Shown one piece after another: positions 1 through 7,011 of a stretch of DNA of 7,301 nucleotides. The notes below the pieces were generated by a model. It saw nothing but the letters and a program-made list of their open reading frames with translations. It had not been told where the DNA came from and searched no databases. Position 1 is the stretch's first letter. Each line of letters begins with the position of its first letter. The DNA is taken from NCBI GenBank assembly GCA_046704785.1, contig JBJKRF010000106.1, forward strand, positions 1-7,301, written 5' to 3'. Origin of the DNA: JBJKRF01 sp046704785. Lineage in GTDB: Bacteria; Chloroflexota; Anaerolineae; Anaerolineales; Villigracilaceae. A program made the translations under genes and the position numbers.

Positions 1-207
1 CGGTTTTTACCCCCTTTAGTCAACCCCCTGGGGGGGCCAAAAAATAATGGGCCAATAGGTCCAAACAAAGCCCCCACGAATCCGCCTCGTTTTGCCGGTT
101 CCGGGAAAACCTGGGAAAGGGCTGATATTATGTGGTCGCGTGGTTCCTGCCCCCGCGCTTATCGTACTGACATCGAAAATCGGCCTTGGGCCAGCTTCTT
201 GGATTAG
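1..207 (+). other. Uninformative left edge; open frame of unclear status
   Basis: Frame 1 is open from the left edge to a TAG at 205-207 (68 codons). The conceptual peptide is rich in Pro, Gly and Asn at its start and resembles no family I recognise. The first 120 bases have many homopolymer runs, including a G7 run at 30-36, and little sign of coding bias. It could be the tail of a gene that starts outside the window, degraded sequence, or a low-quality contig end. The rest of the stretch up to 268 holds only the promoter-like elements listed separately. Confidence 0.15.
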
Positions 208-233
208 AACAAGTTTTCTAGCCGGATTGGGTC

Positions 234-262
234 TTGCCCCGCAAGTTGTTTCGGGCTACACT
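234..262 (+). promoter_or_regulatory. Leaderless-type promoter of the histidine kinase gene
   Basis: TTGCCC at 234-239 (4 of 6 matches to TTGACA) is followed by a 17-base spacer and TACACT at 257-262 (4 of 6 matches to TATAAT). The -10-like hexamer ends 6 bases before the ATG at 269, so a normal start site falls at or next to the A of ATG. No purine-rich ribosome binding sequence is present in 240-268, which fits a leaderless transcript. The same spacing is found upstream of the genes starting at 7005 and 5353. Confidence 0.55.
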
Positions 263-268
263 TAGCGT

Positions 269-1537
269 ATGTTGAACAGCACATGGTCAGATATTGATGC
301 CAAGCATCTCTGGCAGCTTATGGAAGTCAGCCTGACGCTCAACTCGACTCTCAATCTGGACGAGTTGCTACAAAATATCATCAAGACGGCCAGTGAAGTT
401 CTGGACTGCGAGGCGGTTTCGTTGCTCCTTCACGATGAGAAACGTAACCGTCTCTTTTTTGCAGCCTCCTCGGCAATTGACCCCAAAAGAATGGCTGAGA
501 TTCCCGTTCCGATCGATGGCAGTCTGGCGGGGAACATCTTCCGGGAAGACCAGCCGTTGATCATCAATGATAGCAGCCAGATGCAACAAACCTACAGCCG
601 GGTGGGCAACCAGGTGGATATCGAGGTCAAATCTCTGCTGGGTATCCCCATGCGCATCCGGGATAAAGGCGTAGGGGTGTTGGAAGCGATCAACAAACAG
701 CATGGAAAATTTACCGAAACGGACGTCCAGTTGTTGTCGGTGCTGGCCTCCCAGGCCGCCGTCGCCATCCACAATGCGCGCCTGATTCAGGCATTGCAGA
801 CGGCCTATGAGGGCATCAGTGAGACCGATCGACTCAAGAGCAATTTTCTGGCGCTGGCTTCTCACGAACTACGGACGCCGCTAAGCATCATCATCGGGTA
901 TGCTTCTTTCCTGCAGGAAAACAGAGATGGGGACGTATCGGAGAACGCCGAGCGGGTGCTGGCTGCTGCCAGTCAGATGCGTTCTCTGATCGAGGCCATG
1001 ACCAGCCTGCACCTGTTGCAGGCCAAAGGCTTGACATTCAAGCCGCGCGTCGTGCCCATCCAGCAGGTGCTTAACGCCGCCTACGAAGAAATGCGCCAGA
1101 TTAGCCAGGAGTTGCGCCATACCGTCACCTTCGAGATGCCGGTACAGTCCCTGCTGGTAACCGCCGACCCCGAAAAGCTGACACCCGCATTTATCAATAT
1201 CATCAACAATGCGATTCGTTTTACGCCGCCGGGTGGAAAAATCACGATTGGGGCAAAACAAAAAAGCGGCAACATCCAGGCCTGGGTGCAGGATAACGGA
1301 ATCGGCGTGTCCGCCGACCAACTTGCCAAAATTTTCCAGGAGTTTTACCAAGTCGAGCAACAGACCACCCGTCAGTTCGGCGGTATGGGCATTGGTCTGA
1401 CGATTGCCAAAGGATTGATCGAGACGCAGGGCGGGCGGATTTGGGCCGAAAGTGAAGGCCTGAACAAGGGCACCACCATCAAAGTACTGCTCCCCCCGGC
1501 AGGAACGAACACACTCTCAGCCCCACTTCCCCAGTAA
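269..1537 (+). CDS. Soluble GAF-domain sensor histidine kinase
   Basis: This 422-residue protein autophosphorylates on histidine in response to a signal and should pass the phosphate to a response regulator. In order it has a GAF sensor domain (about residues 18-172), a short linker, a HisKA dimerisation domain (about 187-252) with the phospho-acceptor His199 in ASHELRTPL, and a HATPase_c domain (about 297-409). The HATPase carries the N box IINNAIRFTP (Asn314), the G1 box DNGIGV (342-347), the F box FQEFYQ (356-361) and the G2 box GGMGIGL (371-377), so it should be active. No membrane span, HAMP, PAS or receiver domain is visible. It is therefore probably cytoplasmic and senses an internal ligand or redox/light cofactor through GAF; the ligand cannot be told. 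No response regulator is encoded beside it. The ATG at 269 fits the promoter spacing and gives a full GAF domain. The stop lies 3 bases before the next gene, so the two are co-transcribed. The kinase identity is certain; its partner and output are unknown. Confidence 0.95.
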   Translation: MLNSTWSDIDAKHLWQLMEVSLTLNSTLNLDELLQNIIKTASEVLDCEAVSLLLHDEKRNRLFFAASSAIDPKRMAEIPVPIDGSLAGNIFREDQPLIINDSSQMQQTYSRVGNQVDIEVKSLLGIPMRIRDKGVGVLEAINKQHGKFTETDVQLLSVLASQAAVAIHNARLIQALQTAYEGISETDRLKSNFLALASHELRTPLSIIIGYASFLQENRDGDVSENAERVLAAASQMRSLIEAMTSLHLLQAKGLTFKPRVVPIQQVLNAAYEEMRQISQELRHTVTFEMPVQSLLVTADPEKLTPAFINIINNAIRFTPPGGKITIGAKQKSGNIQAWVQDNGIGVSADQLAKIFQEFYQVEQQTTRQFGGMGIGLTIAKGLIETQGGRIWAESEGLNKGTTIKVLLPPAGTNTLSAPLPQ

Positions 1538-1540
1538 TCC

Positions 1541-3004
1541 ATGAAAAAGAAAGAATATGCGATCTTGATTCTGATCGCACTGTCTTCCGGTGCGATGGGC
1601 TTTTCTCTGCTTACCCGTGGACACGTATGGGGGGATGACTTTGCCGCCTATATTATGCAGGCGGGTAGCATCGTCCACGCAAATGAAACCGACTTTATCC
1701 TTCACAATACGATCACCATCCAGCAGTCGAATTATCCTGTGGGCCCGATCGCCTATCCGTGGGGTTTCCCGCTGTTGCTGGCACCGCTTTATGCGTTGTT
1801 CGGCGTCAATCCTCTCGCGCTCAAACTGCTCAATCCCTTTTTTTACACACTGTTTCTGATCGTTTTCTATCTCTTTGCCCGGTCCCGGTTGAAAGGGACA
1901 ACGGCCCTCCTGCTGACCGGAACCCTGGCTTTTCTCCCTGCATTGCTTTTAAGCCTGGACGAAATTCTATCTGACATCCCCTTCCTGTTTTTCACGACTC
2001 TGGCGCTATGGCTGCTCGAACGCTATGCCACCAGTCGCTCCGTGCGAGTGAACCTGGGTCTTGGCGCCGTAATCTTCGCCGCTTACTTTATCCGCACCAA
2101 CGGAATTGTGTTACTGGGCATACTGGCCGTGGCGCAATTGATGCAACTCCGCGCCGAAAAGGAAAACAGGAAAGCCATCGCACCGGTTGCCGGACTCCCT
2201 TATTTGACTTTTATCGTGTTGTTTGTTCTTGTCGCGTTGATTTTTCCCAGCGGACAGGCTTCGTACTTCACCCATTACAGCATGCTCACCCCTCAACGGC
2301 TACTGGACAATGTGGTCTATTACGCCACTTTAATGGGCACCTTATTCGATGGCATTCCCGCCGGTATGCTCCTCTTTATCCTGCTGGCCTGCTTCTACAT
2401 TGGGGCCGTCTTCGCGCACTTCAAGCGGGACCTGCTGTTACACGTCTTCACCGCCCTGACGCTGGCCGTGTTCATCACCTGGCCCGAACGTCAGGGACTG
2501 CGTTTTATCTATCCACTGGTGCCCATCTTCCTGATCCTTTCCGCTGGCGGTATCGAGCTTGTCATCGAGCATTTGGATAAATCCTACCGACAAGCTGCGC
2601 GTTCGCTCGCTTATGGATTCTGGGGTCTCCTGATTGTCCTTTCGCTGGCCCTATGCGCTCGCGCCGCCTGGCATACCCTCGCCACCAACCGGCTGGACAT
2701 CAACGGGCCGTTCGACCCCGTCAGCAACCAGATGTTCGTCTTCGTCCGCGAACAGACTCCGCCCGACAGCCGCATCATCTTCTTCAAGCCGCGCGCCATG
2801 CGTCTGCTCACCGGGCACGACTCCATCCTGATCGACCAGTGCGCCGACCTTGGCAGGGGAGATTATGTTGCAATCGATGAAAAGCTCGGCGCCGATGGTC
2901 AAATTCCCCAAAGCAAAATAAAGAATTGCAATCCGGAACTCAGCCTGCGGCGGGTCTTCAATAACAAACGGTTCAGCATCTATCAGATCGACAGCAGACA
3001 ATAG
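1541..3004 (+). CDS. Multi-span GT-C glycosyltransferase, GT39/PMT-like
   Basis: This 487-residue membrane protein probably transfers a sugar from a polyprenyl-phosphate donor to a lipid or protein on the outer face of the membrane. Hydrophobic segments lie at about 6-25, 75-88, 97-113, 119-137, 143-160, 171-198, 218-235, 270-293, 297-314, 322-342 and 355-377, followed by a soluble tail of about 110 residues. The first outside loop carries WGDDFAAYIMQA, with acidic pair Asp32-Asp33 where GT39 and ArnT-like enzymes have their catalytic acid. Further family-like features are YPWGFPLLLAPLYALFG (about 72-88), RTNGIVLL (185-192) and a late RFIYPLVPIFLILSAGG (about 321-337). Acceptor and sugar cannot be read from sequence. 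Its ATG follows the kinase stop by 3 bases and no ribosome binding site precedes it, which suggests translational coupling. It meets the next gene tail to tail across 21 bases (3005-3025), where I see only a CGGGCCCG palindrome and no intrinsic terminator. Confidence 0.82.
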   Translation: MKKKEYAILILIALSSGAMGFSLLTRGHVWGDDFAAYIMQAGSIVHANETDFILHNTITIQQSNYPVGPIAYPWGFPLLLAPLYALFGVNPLALKLLNPFFYTLFLIVFYLFARSRLKGTTALLLTGTLAFLPALLLSLDEILSDIPFLFFTTLALWLLERYATSRSVRVNLGLGAVIFAAYFIRTNGIVLLGILAVAQLMQLRAEKENRKAIAPVAGLPYLTFIVLFVLVALIFPSGQASYFTHYSMLTPQRLLDNVVYYATLMGTLFDGIPAGMLLFILLACFYIGAVFAHFKRDLLLHVFTALTLAVFITWPERQGLRFIYPLVPIFLILSAGGIELVIEHLDKSYRQAARSLAYGFWGLLIVLSLALCARAAWHTLATNRLDINGPFDPVSNQMFVFVREQTPPDSRIIFFKPRAMRLLTGHDSILIDQCADLGRGDYVAIDEKLGADGQIPQSKIKNCNPELSLRRVFNNKRFSIYQIDSRQ

Positions 3005-3025
3005 ATCGGGCCCGGCTCGACCCTG

Positions 3026-5353
3026 TCAGTCGGTGCCATCCTCACGCGACAAGAACCCGACCGCTTTCCCCTCCTCATCGTCCATCACCAGTGACAGGCT
3101 ATACCCCTTTCTATAGTCATCCACGTCGATCAGGCGCAAACTTCGTTCCAGGGTTGAATTAGGCGGAATCCACTCACCCACGCGATTCGGCGTCTGATAG
3201 AAAAAGGCACGCTGGAAGGCGACATCCGCATCGTCGAGGTTGATAGCCAGCGGATAGATGCGCGCCTCCATCAAATCCTGGAAGAAATGGGTGCCGAAAG
3301 AAGGTTCCGGCGAGGTGCCCACCTTGCGCCCGGAGAGTTCGATCAGTGCCCGGGTATTGTAGATATCGCCATACGCCACGTGCACGCCCAGGTCTGGCGT
3401 GGAGGTACCCCAACGCCCCGGCCCGACACAAATGAAGGTCTTGCCTTTGAGCGCCTGGTTGAGTTGGCCGATTGCGCGTTCGAGCTTGGTGCGTTCCACC
3501 TGCGACTCAATGTTGAAGTATCCTTCAGGCACCACAAACAACACGTAGCGGATTCCCCGCACTGCGCCTTGTGGAACCATGCGACGGGTGACAAAAATGA
3601 CATCTCGCGTGGGAAGTTCGTCCGGGATGTGAACGTCCTTGCCATCTTCGATATGACTCTGCGGACGACATTGCAGCAATACAATTTTGACTGAAGGCTG
3701 CATGGATTGGGGATCGACCACGCGCAGCGTGAATTCGGTATCCACGGGCGCATGATAATTTTCTTCGAGCGTCTTGAGTGTTTTACGCATCAACGAGGCG
3801 AACTGCGTACGGCGCAGCAATTCATCGAAAGTCACCACCATCTGATTCACATCCACCATGCTGGTACGCATGGCCGTCAGATAGCCGCCCTCATCGATTT
3901 GCGCAATGTAACGCGAGGGCGGATAACGGGGATCGAGCACCGTTTCAATCGGCAGCGTCTCGAACTGATTCTTTTTCAGGTCGATCAGGTCGATGTACTG
4001 CTGTGAATAGCGTCGGATCATTTTGGTCTCCGCTGCCGGATGCAGCAGGGGATGGCTGAGCGCTACCAGGCGCGGATGGTCGTTGGCGAGAGTATCGACG
4101 GCCCGGGTGCCCAGACCCCAAACCAGACGGACGAATCCATCCTCGCGCCGAATTTGGGGCGACCAGCGGTACAGGTTACGACTGAAAGCAACCCCGGCCC
4201 CGTGCGGGAAAAAATAGCGTCCATAGGTCTCGCCCTGCACAAACTGAATCAGCACCGCGATACGTTCGTCATAATCGACCAAGCCTTTATTGTGACGGTA
4301 GAGCAACACGTTTGGATTGAAACACGACGCATAGACTCGCGCGATAGCCTCCGTCAAAGCGGACAGATTCTCTTCGGGCGTTCCCTGGTTTGGACAGAAA
4401 AAGCTCTCGTATTTTCCGGCGAAGGACGTGCCGAAATTATCTTCCAACAGGCTTGATGAGCGCACGATCAGGGGTTGCTTGTTGGCCTCCTCGAGGATGG
4501 CGCGCAAATGCTCGATAATATCGCGCGGCAAATGGCCCTGGATAAATTCCTGCTGAATGACCGGGAAGTCGAGGCGCATCTGCGCTTCGGGTTTGTATTT
4601 CTGGTCGGCCCAGTGCAATAAGCCGTTATCCGTCATAAAGGTGTAAAACACGTCGGAGCCGAAAAAGTACGAGGTGGGGATGTCGAAGGCAGCCTGCACA
4701 TCCGGCGGGCCGACCTCGCACAGGATGCGATAGGCCAGCAGCATCCCGGCCGCCTTCCCACCGATCTTCCCATAGCCGATTTTGCGCCGGCGGATTTCCT
4801 TCAGGTCGTCTACGGTAAACCATTTGCGCGCGATATTGAGGTAAGCAAGCTGGTCGCTGATCATCGTACGGATCAAGACGACTTTAATCTCCTGGAGCCG
4901 CGCCTCGAGATGCTTGCTCTTCTCGGTTGGCAGGCGTTCGATCATCTCGGCTTGCTCGAAAAGCATCTCTTGGGGCGCAAGTTCCGGGTTGAAGGTCACC
5001 ATGTTGGGCGGCTCACCACGTTCGCCCACCGCCTGGCGAATGATACGCTCGAAGTCTTCGTAGGGCAGATTGTAGGCGAAGTAGAAGTCGGTCAGCGAAT
5101 CGCGTACGCGCTCCAGGCGCTCCTCCCAAATATCAAAACTCTCCTCGGCAAACGGATCGGCCAACCCCTCCCGTATCTGTGACTGGATCGCCTTTTCCCG
5201 CACTTCTACTTCAAAGGATTCTGGCTGGATAATGCCGCACGAGAGCAATTCCTCACGCATACGCTGGCGAATATGCGCTGCCAGAATGGGGTATTGGGTC
5301 AAGGTCAGGTAGATGTTGAGAACGCGGTCCGAGGAGGGACTTGGAAAAGTCAT
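3026..5353 (-). CDS. PEP synthase/PPDK-like ATP-grasp protein without His domain
   Basis: This 775-residue protein has an N-terminal region of unknown fold (1-185), a PPDK_N-type ATP-grasp domain (about 190-566) and a C-terminal module (about 580-775). The ATP site looks intact. GKIGGKAAG holds Lys200 (like Lys22 of pyruvate phosphate dikinase), IVRSSSLLEDNFGTSFAG holds Arg298 (like Arg92), DTEFT holds Asp538 and Glu540 (like Asp321 and Glu323), and LLQCRP holds Gln561 and Arg563 (like Gln335 and Arg337). VWGLGTRAVD (411-420) is also typical of the family. There is no Gly-rich swivelling-domain motif with a Ser/Thr-His pair and no PEP/pyruvate TIM barrel, so it cannot be a complete PEP synthase or PPDK. 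The C-terminal module carries GPGRWGTSTPDLGV (644-657) and FGTHFFQDL (686-694, His689); I recall similar blocks in uncharacterised 'PEP/pyruvate-binding' proteins of other bacteria. The start ATG at 5353 sits 6 bases after a -10-like box and has no ribosome binding site. It is downstream of dnaN but separated by a terminator and has its own promoter. The substrate is unknown. Confidence 0.8.
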   Translation of the reverse strand: MTFPSPSSDRVLNIYLTLTQYPILAAHIRQRMREELLSCGIIQPESFEVEVREKAIQSQIREGLADPFAEESFDIWEERLERVRDSLTDFYFAYNLPYEDFERIIRQAVGERGEPPNMVTFNPELAPQEMLFEQAEMIERLPTEKSKHLEARLQEIKVVLIRTMISDQLAYLNIARKWFTVDDLKEIRRRKIGYGKIGGKAAGMLLAYRILCEVGPPDVQAAFDIPTSYFFGSDVFYTFMTDNGLLHWADQKYKPEAQMRLDFPVIQQEFIQGHLPRDIIEHLRAILEEANKQPLIVRSSSLLEDNFGTSFAGKYESFFCPNQGTPEENLSALTEAIARVYASCFNPNVLLYRHNKGLVDYDERIAVLIQFVQGETYGRYFFPHGAGVAFSRNLYRWSPQIRREDGFVRLVWGLGTRAVDTLANDHPRLVALSHPLLHPAAETKMIRRYSQQYIDLIDLKKNQFETLPIETVLDPRYPPSRYIAQIDEGGYLTAMRTSMVDVNQMVVTFDELLRRTQFASLMRKTLKTLEENYHAPVDTEFTLRVVDPQSMQPSVKIVLLQCRPQSHIEDGKDVHIPDELPTRDVIFVTRRMVPQGAVRGIRYVLFVVPEGYFNIESQVERTKLERAIGQLNQALKGKTFICVGPGRWGTSTPDLGVHVAYGDIYNTRALIELSGRKVGTSPEPSFGTHFFQDLMEARIYPLAINLDDADVAFQRAFFYQTPNRVGEWIPPNSTLERSLRLIDVDDYRKGYSLSLVMDDEEGKAVGFLSREDGTD

Positions 5354-5359
5354 ACGTCT

Positions 5360-5391
5360 ATTCTATACCCATCACGGGTATTCCATTACAA
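5360..5391 (-). promoter_or_regulatory. Leaderless-type promoter of the ATP-grasp gene
   Basis: On the minus strand TAGAAT (5365-5360) ends exactly 6 bases before the ATG at 5353. An overlapping alternative is TATAGA (5367-5362) with TTGTAA (5391-5386) at an 18-base spacer. Either choice puts the transcript start within about 2 bases of the start codon. No Shine-Dalgarno-like sequence lies within 20 bases upstream. The -35 match is weak. Confidence 0.5.
5365..5381. repeat. Perfect 6-bp inverted repeat, possible operator
   Basis: ATACCC (5365-5370) and GGGTAT (5376-5381) form a perfect inverted repeat with a 5-base centre. It lies between the -35 and -10 regions of the ATP-grasp gene and overlaps the TATAGA hexamer, a position where a dimeric repressor would block polymerase. 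No regulator gene is next to it, and a 6-bp repeat can arise by chance. Confidence 0.35.
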
Positions 5392-5492
5392 ACTCCGCCC
5401 CGTATAAATTTCTCCGGCTCCCAAAAATTTTCCGTGGTAGGGTAGACATGGGGGGGTGCGACGCTTCGCGCTCACGAACAGAGACCGCCAAC

Positions 5493-5524
5493 AAAAAACG
5501 GGACAGCGTGGAGCCGTCCCGTTT
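5493..5524 (-). terminator. Intrinsic terminator after dnaN
   Basis: Read on the minus strand, a perfect 9-bp stem AAACGGGAC / GTCCCGTTT (5524-5516 with 5504-5496) encloses an 11-base loop and runs into six T residues (5498-5493). It starts about 20 bases past the dnaN stop, the usual place for a Rho-independent terminator. It separates dnaN from the ATP-grasp gene downstream. Confidence 0.85.
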
Positions 5525-5543
5525 GCAGGTCTATTGGGCTAAA

Positions 5544-6674
5544 TTAGCCGAGGTGCATCGGCATGATTACGTGCGTAAAGTCGTCGTCACCCACCGGGCG
5601 GACGACTCCCGGCGCATTGGCCGCCGAGGTTTCGATTGCCACGTTGGGCGTCTTGACGATCTCCAGCACCTCGCGCAGGAACTTGACGTTGAACGCGATC
5701 AGCAGCGGGAGGCCATCCACCGTCGCCTCGACCAGCGTCTCGTTCGAACCGGTCTCTTCACTATGCGCCGAAATTTCCACTTCGCCGGGCTGTAATTCAC
5801 CGTTGGTCTTGATGTTCAAGCGCACCACGTTCGAGCCTTCGCGGGCGAAAATCTCCGCTTGGCGACAGGCTTTGAGCAAAGAGGCCGTGGAGACCAGCGT
5901 GCGCGATTTGTACGAACGCGGGATGATTTGCTGGAAATCGGGGAAGGTTCCGTCGATAAGCTGCGAGACCAATTCGGCGTCCTTCACCCGGAAGACCACC
6001 TGTCCGCGGCCCTTCGGCAGCACCATCTGGATGATCTGTTCGCCATCGGCAGCGATGCGCGCCAGCTCTTGCAACGCACGCGCCGGGATGATGGCGCTGA
6101 CCGGCTGCACCACGGAAGAGGAGAGCGTTGCCTTGCGCACCGACAGGCGGTACCCATCTGCCGCTGCCATTGTGATGGTCTCTTTATCGACGATGAGCAG
6201 CACGCCCATCAGCACCGGGCGGGCCTCATCCGTCGAGGCGGCGAAGGCCACCTGCTGGATCATCTCCTTGAAATCTGCCACGTTGACCTGGATCGACTCG
6301 CTGAAATCGGGCACGGGCAGCGGCGGGAACTCCTGGGCGTCGATGCACTTGATATCGTTGGTCGAAGCGCCGGCGCGCACGTTCAACGTCTGTGTGTTCA
6401 TGTCGAGGCTCAAGCTCACCTGCGGGTCTGGCAAAGTACCCACCAAGTCGGAGAACGTACGAGCCGGAACGGTGGTGGAGCCATCCTCCTCGATCTTGGC
6501 ACCGATCCAACAAGTGATGCCCAGTTCCAGGTTGGTCGCAGAAAGACGCAAACGCCCCTCGTCGGTGGCGATCAAAACATTCGCCAACACGGGGAGCGTG
6601 CTACGGGGCGAAACGGCGCGTGAAACAGTACCCAGGCCACGGGCGAGATTTTCTTGAAGGACAGTGACTTTCAT
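5544..6674 (-). CDS. dnaN: DNA polymerase III beta sliding clamp
   Basis: This 376-residue protein is the beta clamp, a ring-shaped homodimer that encircles DNA and tethers the replicative polymerase and many repair proteins. Its length is close to the 366 residues of the E. coli protein, so it is complete. The three clamp domains span about 1-122, 127-250 and 255-376. Family landmarks are STLPVLANVLI (25-35), LSATNLELGI (44-53), AADGYRLSVR (171-180), the FPDFQQIIP linker (244-252), AFNVKFLREVL (327-337) and the C-terminal VIMPMHLG, which lines the partner-binding pocket. The ATG at 6674 is fixed by a GGAGAGG site 7 bases upstream and by the usual MKVTVLQENL-like start. It has its own promoter and terminator, so it is probably a single-gene unit. 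dnaA, recF and gyrB are not adjacent, unlike the common dnaA-dnaN-recF order. Confidence 0.97.
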   Translation of the reverse strand: MKVTVLQENLARGLGTVSRAVSPRSTLPVLANVLIATDEGRLRLSATNLELGITCWIGAKIEEDGSTTVPARTFSDLVGTLPDPQVSLSLDMNTQTLNVRAGASTNDIKCIDAQEFPPLPVPDFSESIQVNVADFKEMIQQVAFAASTDEARPVLMGVLLIVDKETITMAAADGYRLSVRKATLSSSVVQPVSAIIPARALQELARIAADGEQIIQMVLPKGRGQVVFRVKDAELVSQLIDGTFPDFQQIIPRSYKSRTLVSTASLLKACRQAEIFAREGSNVVRLNIKTNGELQPGEVEISAHSEETGSNETLVEATVDGLPLLIAFNVKFLREVLEIVKTPNVAIETSAANAPGVVRPVGDDDFTHVIMPMHLG

Positions 6675-6681
6675 CGGCGTT

Positions 6682-6688
6682 CCTCTCC
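6682..6688 (-). promoter_or_regulatory. Strong ribosome binding site of dnaN
   Basis: GGAGAGG on the minus strand lies 7 bases before the dnaN ATG. It is the only convincing Shine-Dalgarno sequence before any complete gene in the window and settles the dnaN start. Confidence 0.85.
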
Positions 6689-6705
6689 AGCTTCAATCTG
6701 AAAAA

Positions 6706-6714
6706 AGTATATCA
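6706..6714 (-). promoter_or_regulatory. Extended -10 promoter of dnaN
   Basis: The minus strand reads TGA-TATACT (6714-6706), an extended -10 element matching TGnTATAAT in all but one base. A start about 7 bases downstream, near 6699, gives a leader of about 25 bases containing the ribosome binding site. The best -35 candidate, TTGTCA (6736-6731), is 19 bases away, longer than ideal, which is tolerable for an extended -10 promoter. Confidence 0.6.
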
Positions 6715-6715
6715 C

Positions 6716-6805
6716 AATGCCCCTGGCCTGTGACAAGGATGTCGCCAGATTTCCGTGAGTCTTTGGGGGTAACAGGGAGGTTCCTAATGCCCCGGAGCCT
6801 GTCGA
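6716..6805. repeat. Imperfect direct repeat flanking the dnaN upstream region
   Basis: AATGCCCCTGGCCTGTGA (6716-6733) and AATGCCCCGGAGCCTGTCGA (6786-6805) match over most of their length with a 2-base gap and one substitution, 70 bases apart. The first copy lies just upstream of the dnaN -10. The second covers the stop codon of the small membrane protein gene. The repeat may be a chance similarity or the trace of a small dispersed repeat. Confidence 0.3.
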
Positions 6806-7005
6806 GCCCGCTGGGAGCGGGGTCCTGGCCCGGGGCGTGCGGCGATCACGAAGAAAGGGCCGAACACAGGGACTGCCAGCGCCAAAGTCCCCCAGAAGAA
6901 CAACTCGCAAAGCGACAGACGCCTGCGCCCCAGATAAGTGAGCGCGAGGGCAAACGCAACAGCAACGTAGAGGCCAAGCAGGCTGCGCAGAATCTCGGCG
7001 GTCAT
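6784..7005 (-). CDS. Small two-span membrane protein, PLDc_N-like
   Basis: This 73-residue protein has two predicted membrane spans (about 6-24 and 35-56), joined by a short positive loop GRRRL, and a basic Arg/Pro/Gly-rich tail. The second span with PVFGPFFVIAARPG (46-59) resembles the P-x-x-G-P/A block of the PLDc_N domain, which precedes cardiolipin synthases and also occurs as stand-alone small proteins of unknown role. It is not an enzyme by itself, since no HKD motif is present. The ATG at 7005 follows a -10-like TACAAT by 6 bases with no ribosome binding site, so it is probably translated from a leaderless mRNA. It lies 109 bases upstream of dnaN on the same strand. The tail from about residue 59 is low-complexity and overlaps a GC-rich hairpin, so the end of this protein may be poorly conserved. 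Confidence 0.7.
   Translation of the reverse strand: MTAEILRSLLGLYVAVAFALALTYLGRRRLSLCELFFWGTLALAVPVFGPFFVIAARPGPGPRSQRARQAPGH
6807..6821. repeat. GC-rich hairpin in the 3' end of the small membrane protein gene
   Basis: CCCGCT and AGCGGG form a perfect 6-bp stem with a 3-base GGG loop. It sits inside the last codons of the 73-residue protein. No T run follows on either strand, so it does not look like a terminator. A small REP-like element is possible. Confidence 0.3.
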
Positions 7006-7011
7006 GTCAGG

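Noticed and set aside
3005..3025. Bidirectional terminator between the convergent genes
   Set aside because: Only the short palindrome CGGGCCCG is present, with no usable loop and no T run on either strand.
5365..5387. Tiny leader ORF ATG GAA TAC CCG TGA upstream of the ATP-grasp gene on the minus strand
   Set aside because: It would require a transcript start further upstream, and it sits inside the likely promoter. Four codons are not evidence of a leader peptide.
5354..5543. Replication origin near dnaN
   Set aside because: No cluster of DnaA boxes and no AT-rich unwinding region is present. The gap is filled by a terminator and a promoter.
5538..5550. GGCTAA-A-TTAGCC palindrome over the dnaN stop codon
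   Set aside because: The single-base centre leaves no room for a stable hairpin, and the true terminator is at 5493-5524.
5313..5795. 160-codon + strand frame over the gap between dnaN and the ATP-grasp gene
   Set aside because: It runs through the dnaN terminator and the antisense of both genes and encodes an Arg/His-rich sequence with no recognisable domain.
5563..6657. 364-codon open frame on the + strand opposite dnaN
   Set aside because: It is the mirror of dnaN on the other strand, with Ser/Thr/Arg-rich composition, no family resemblance and no promoter or ribosome binding site. dnaN is unambiguous.
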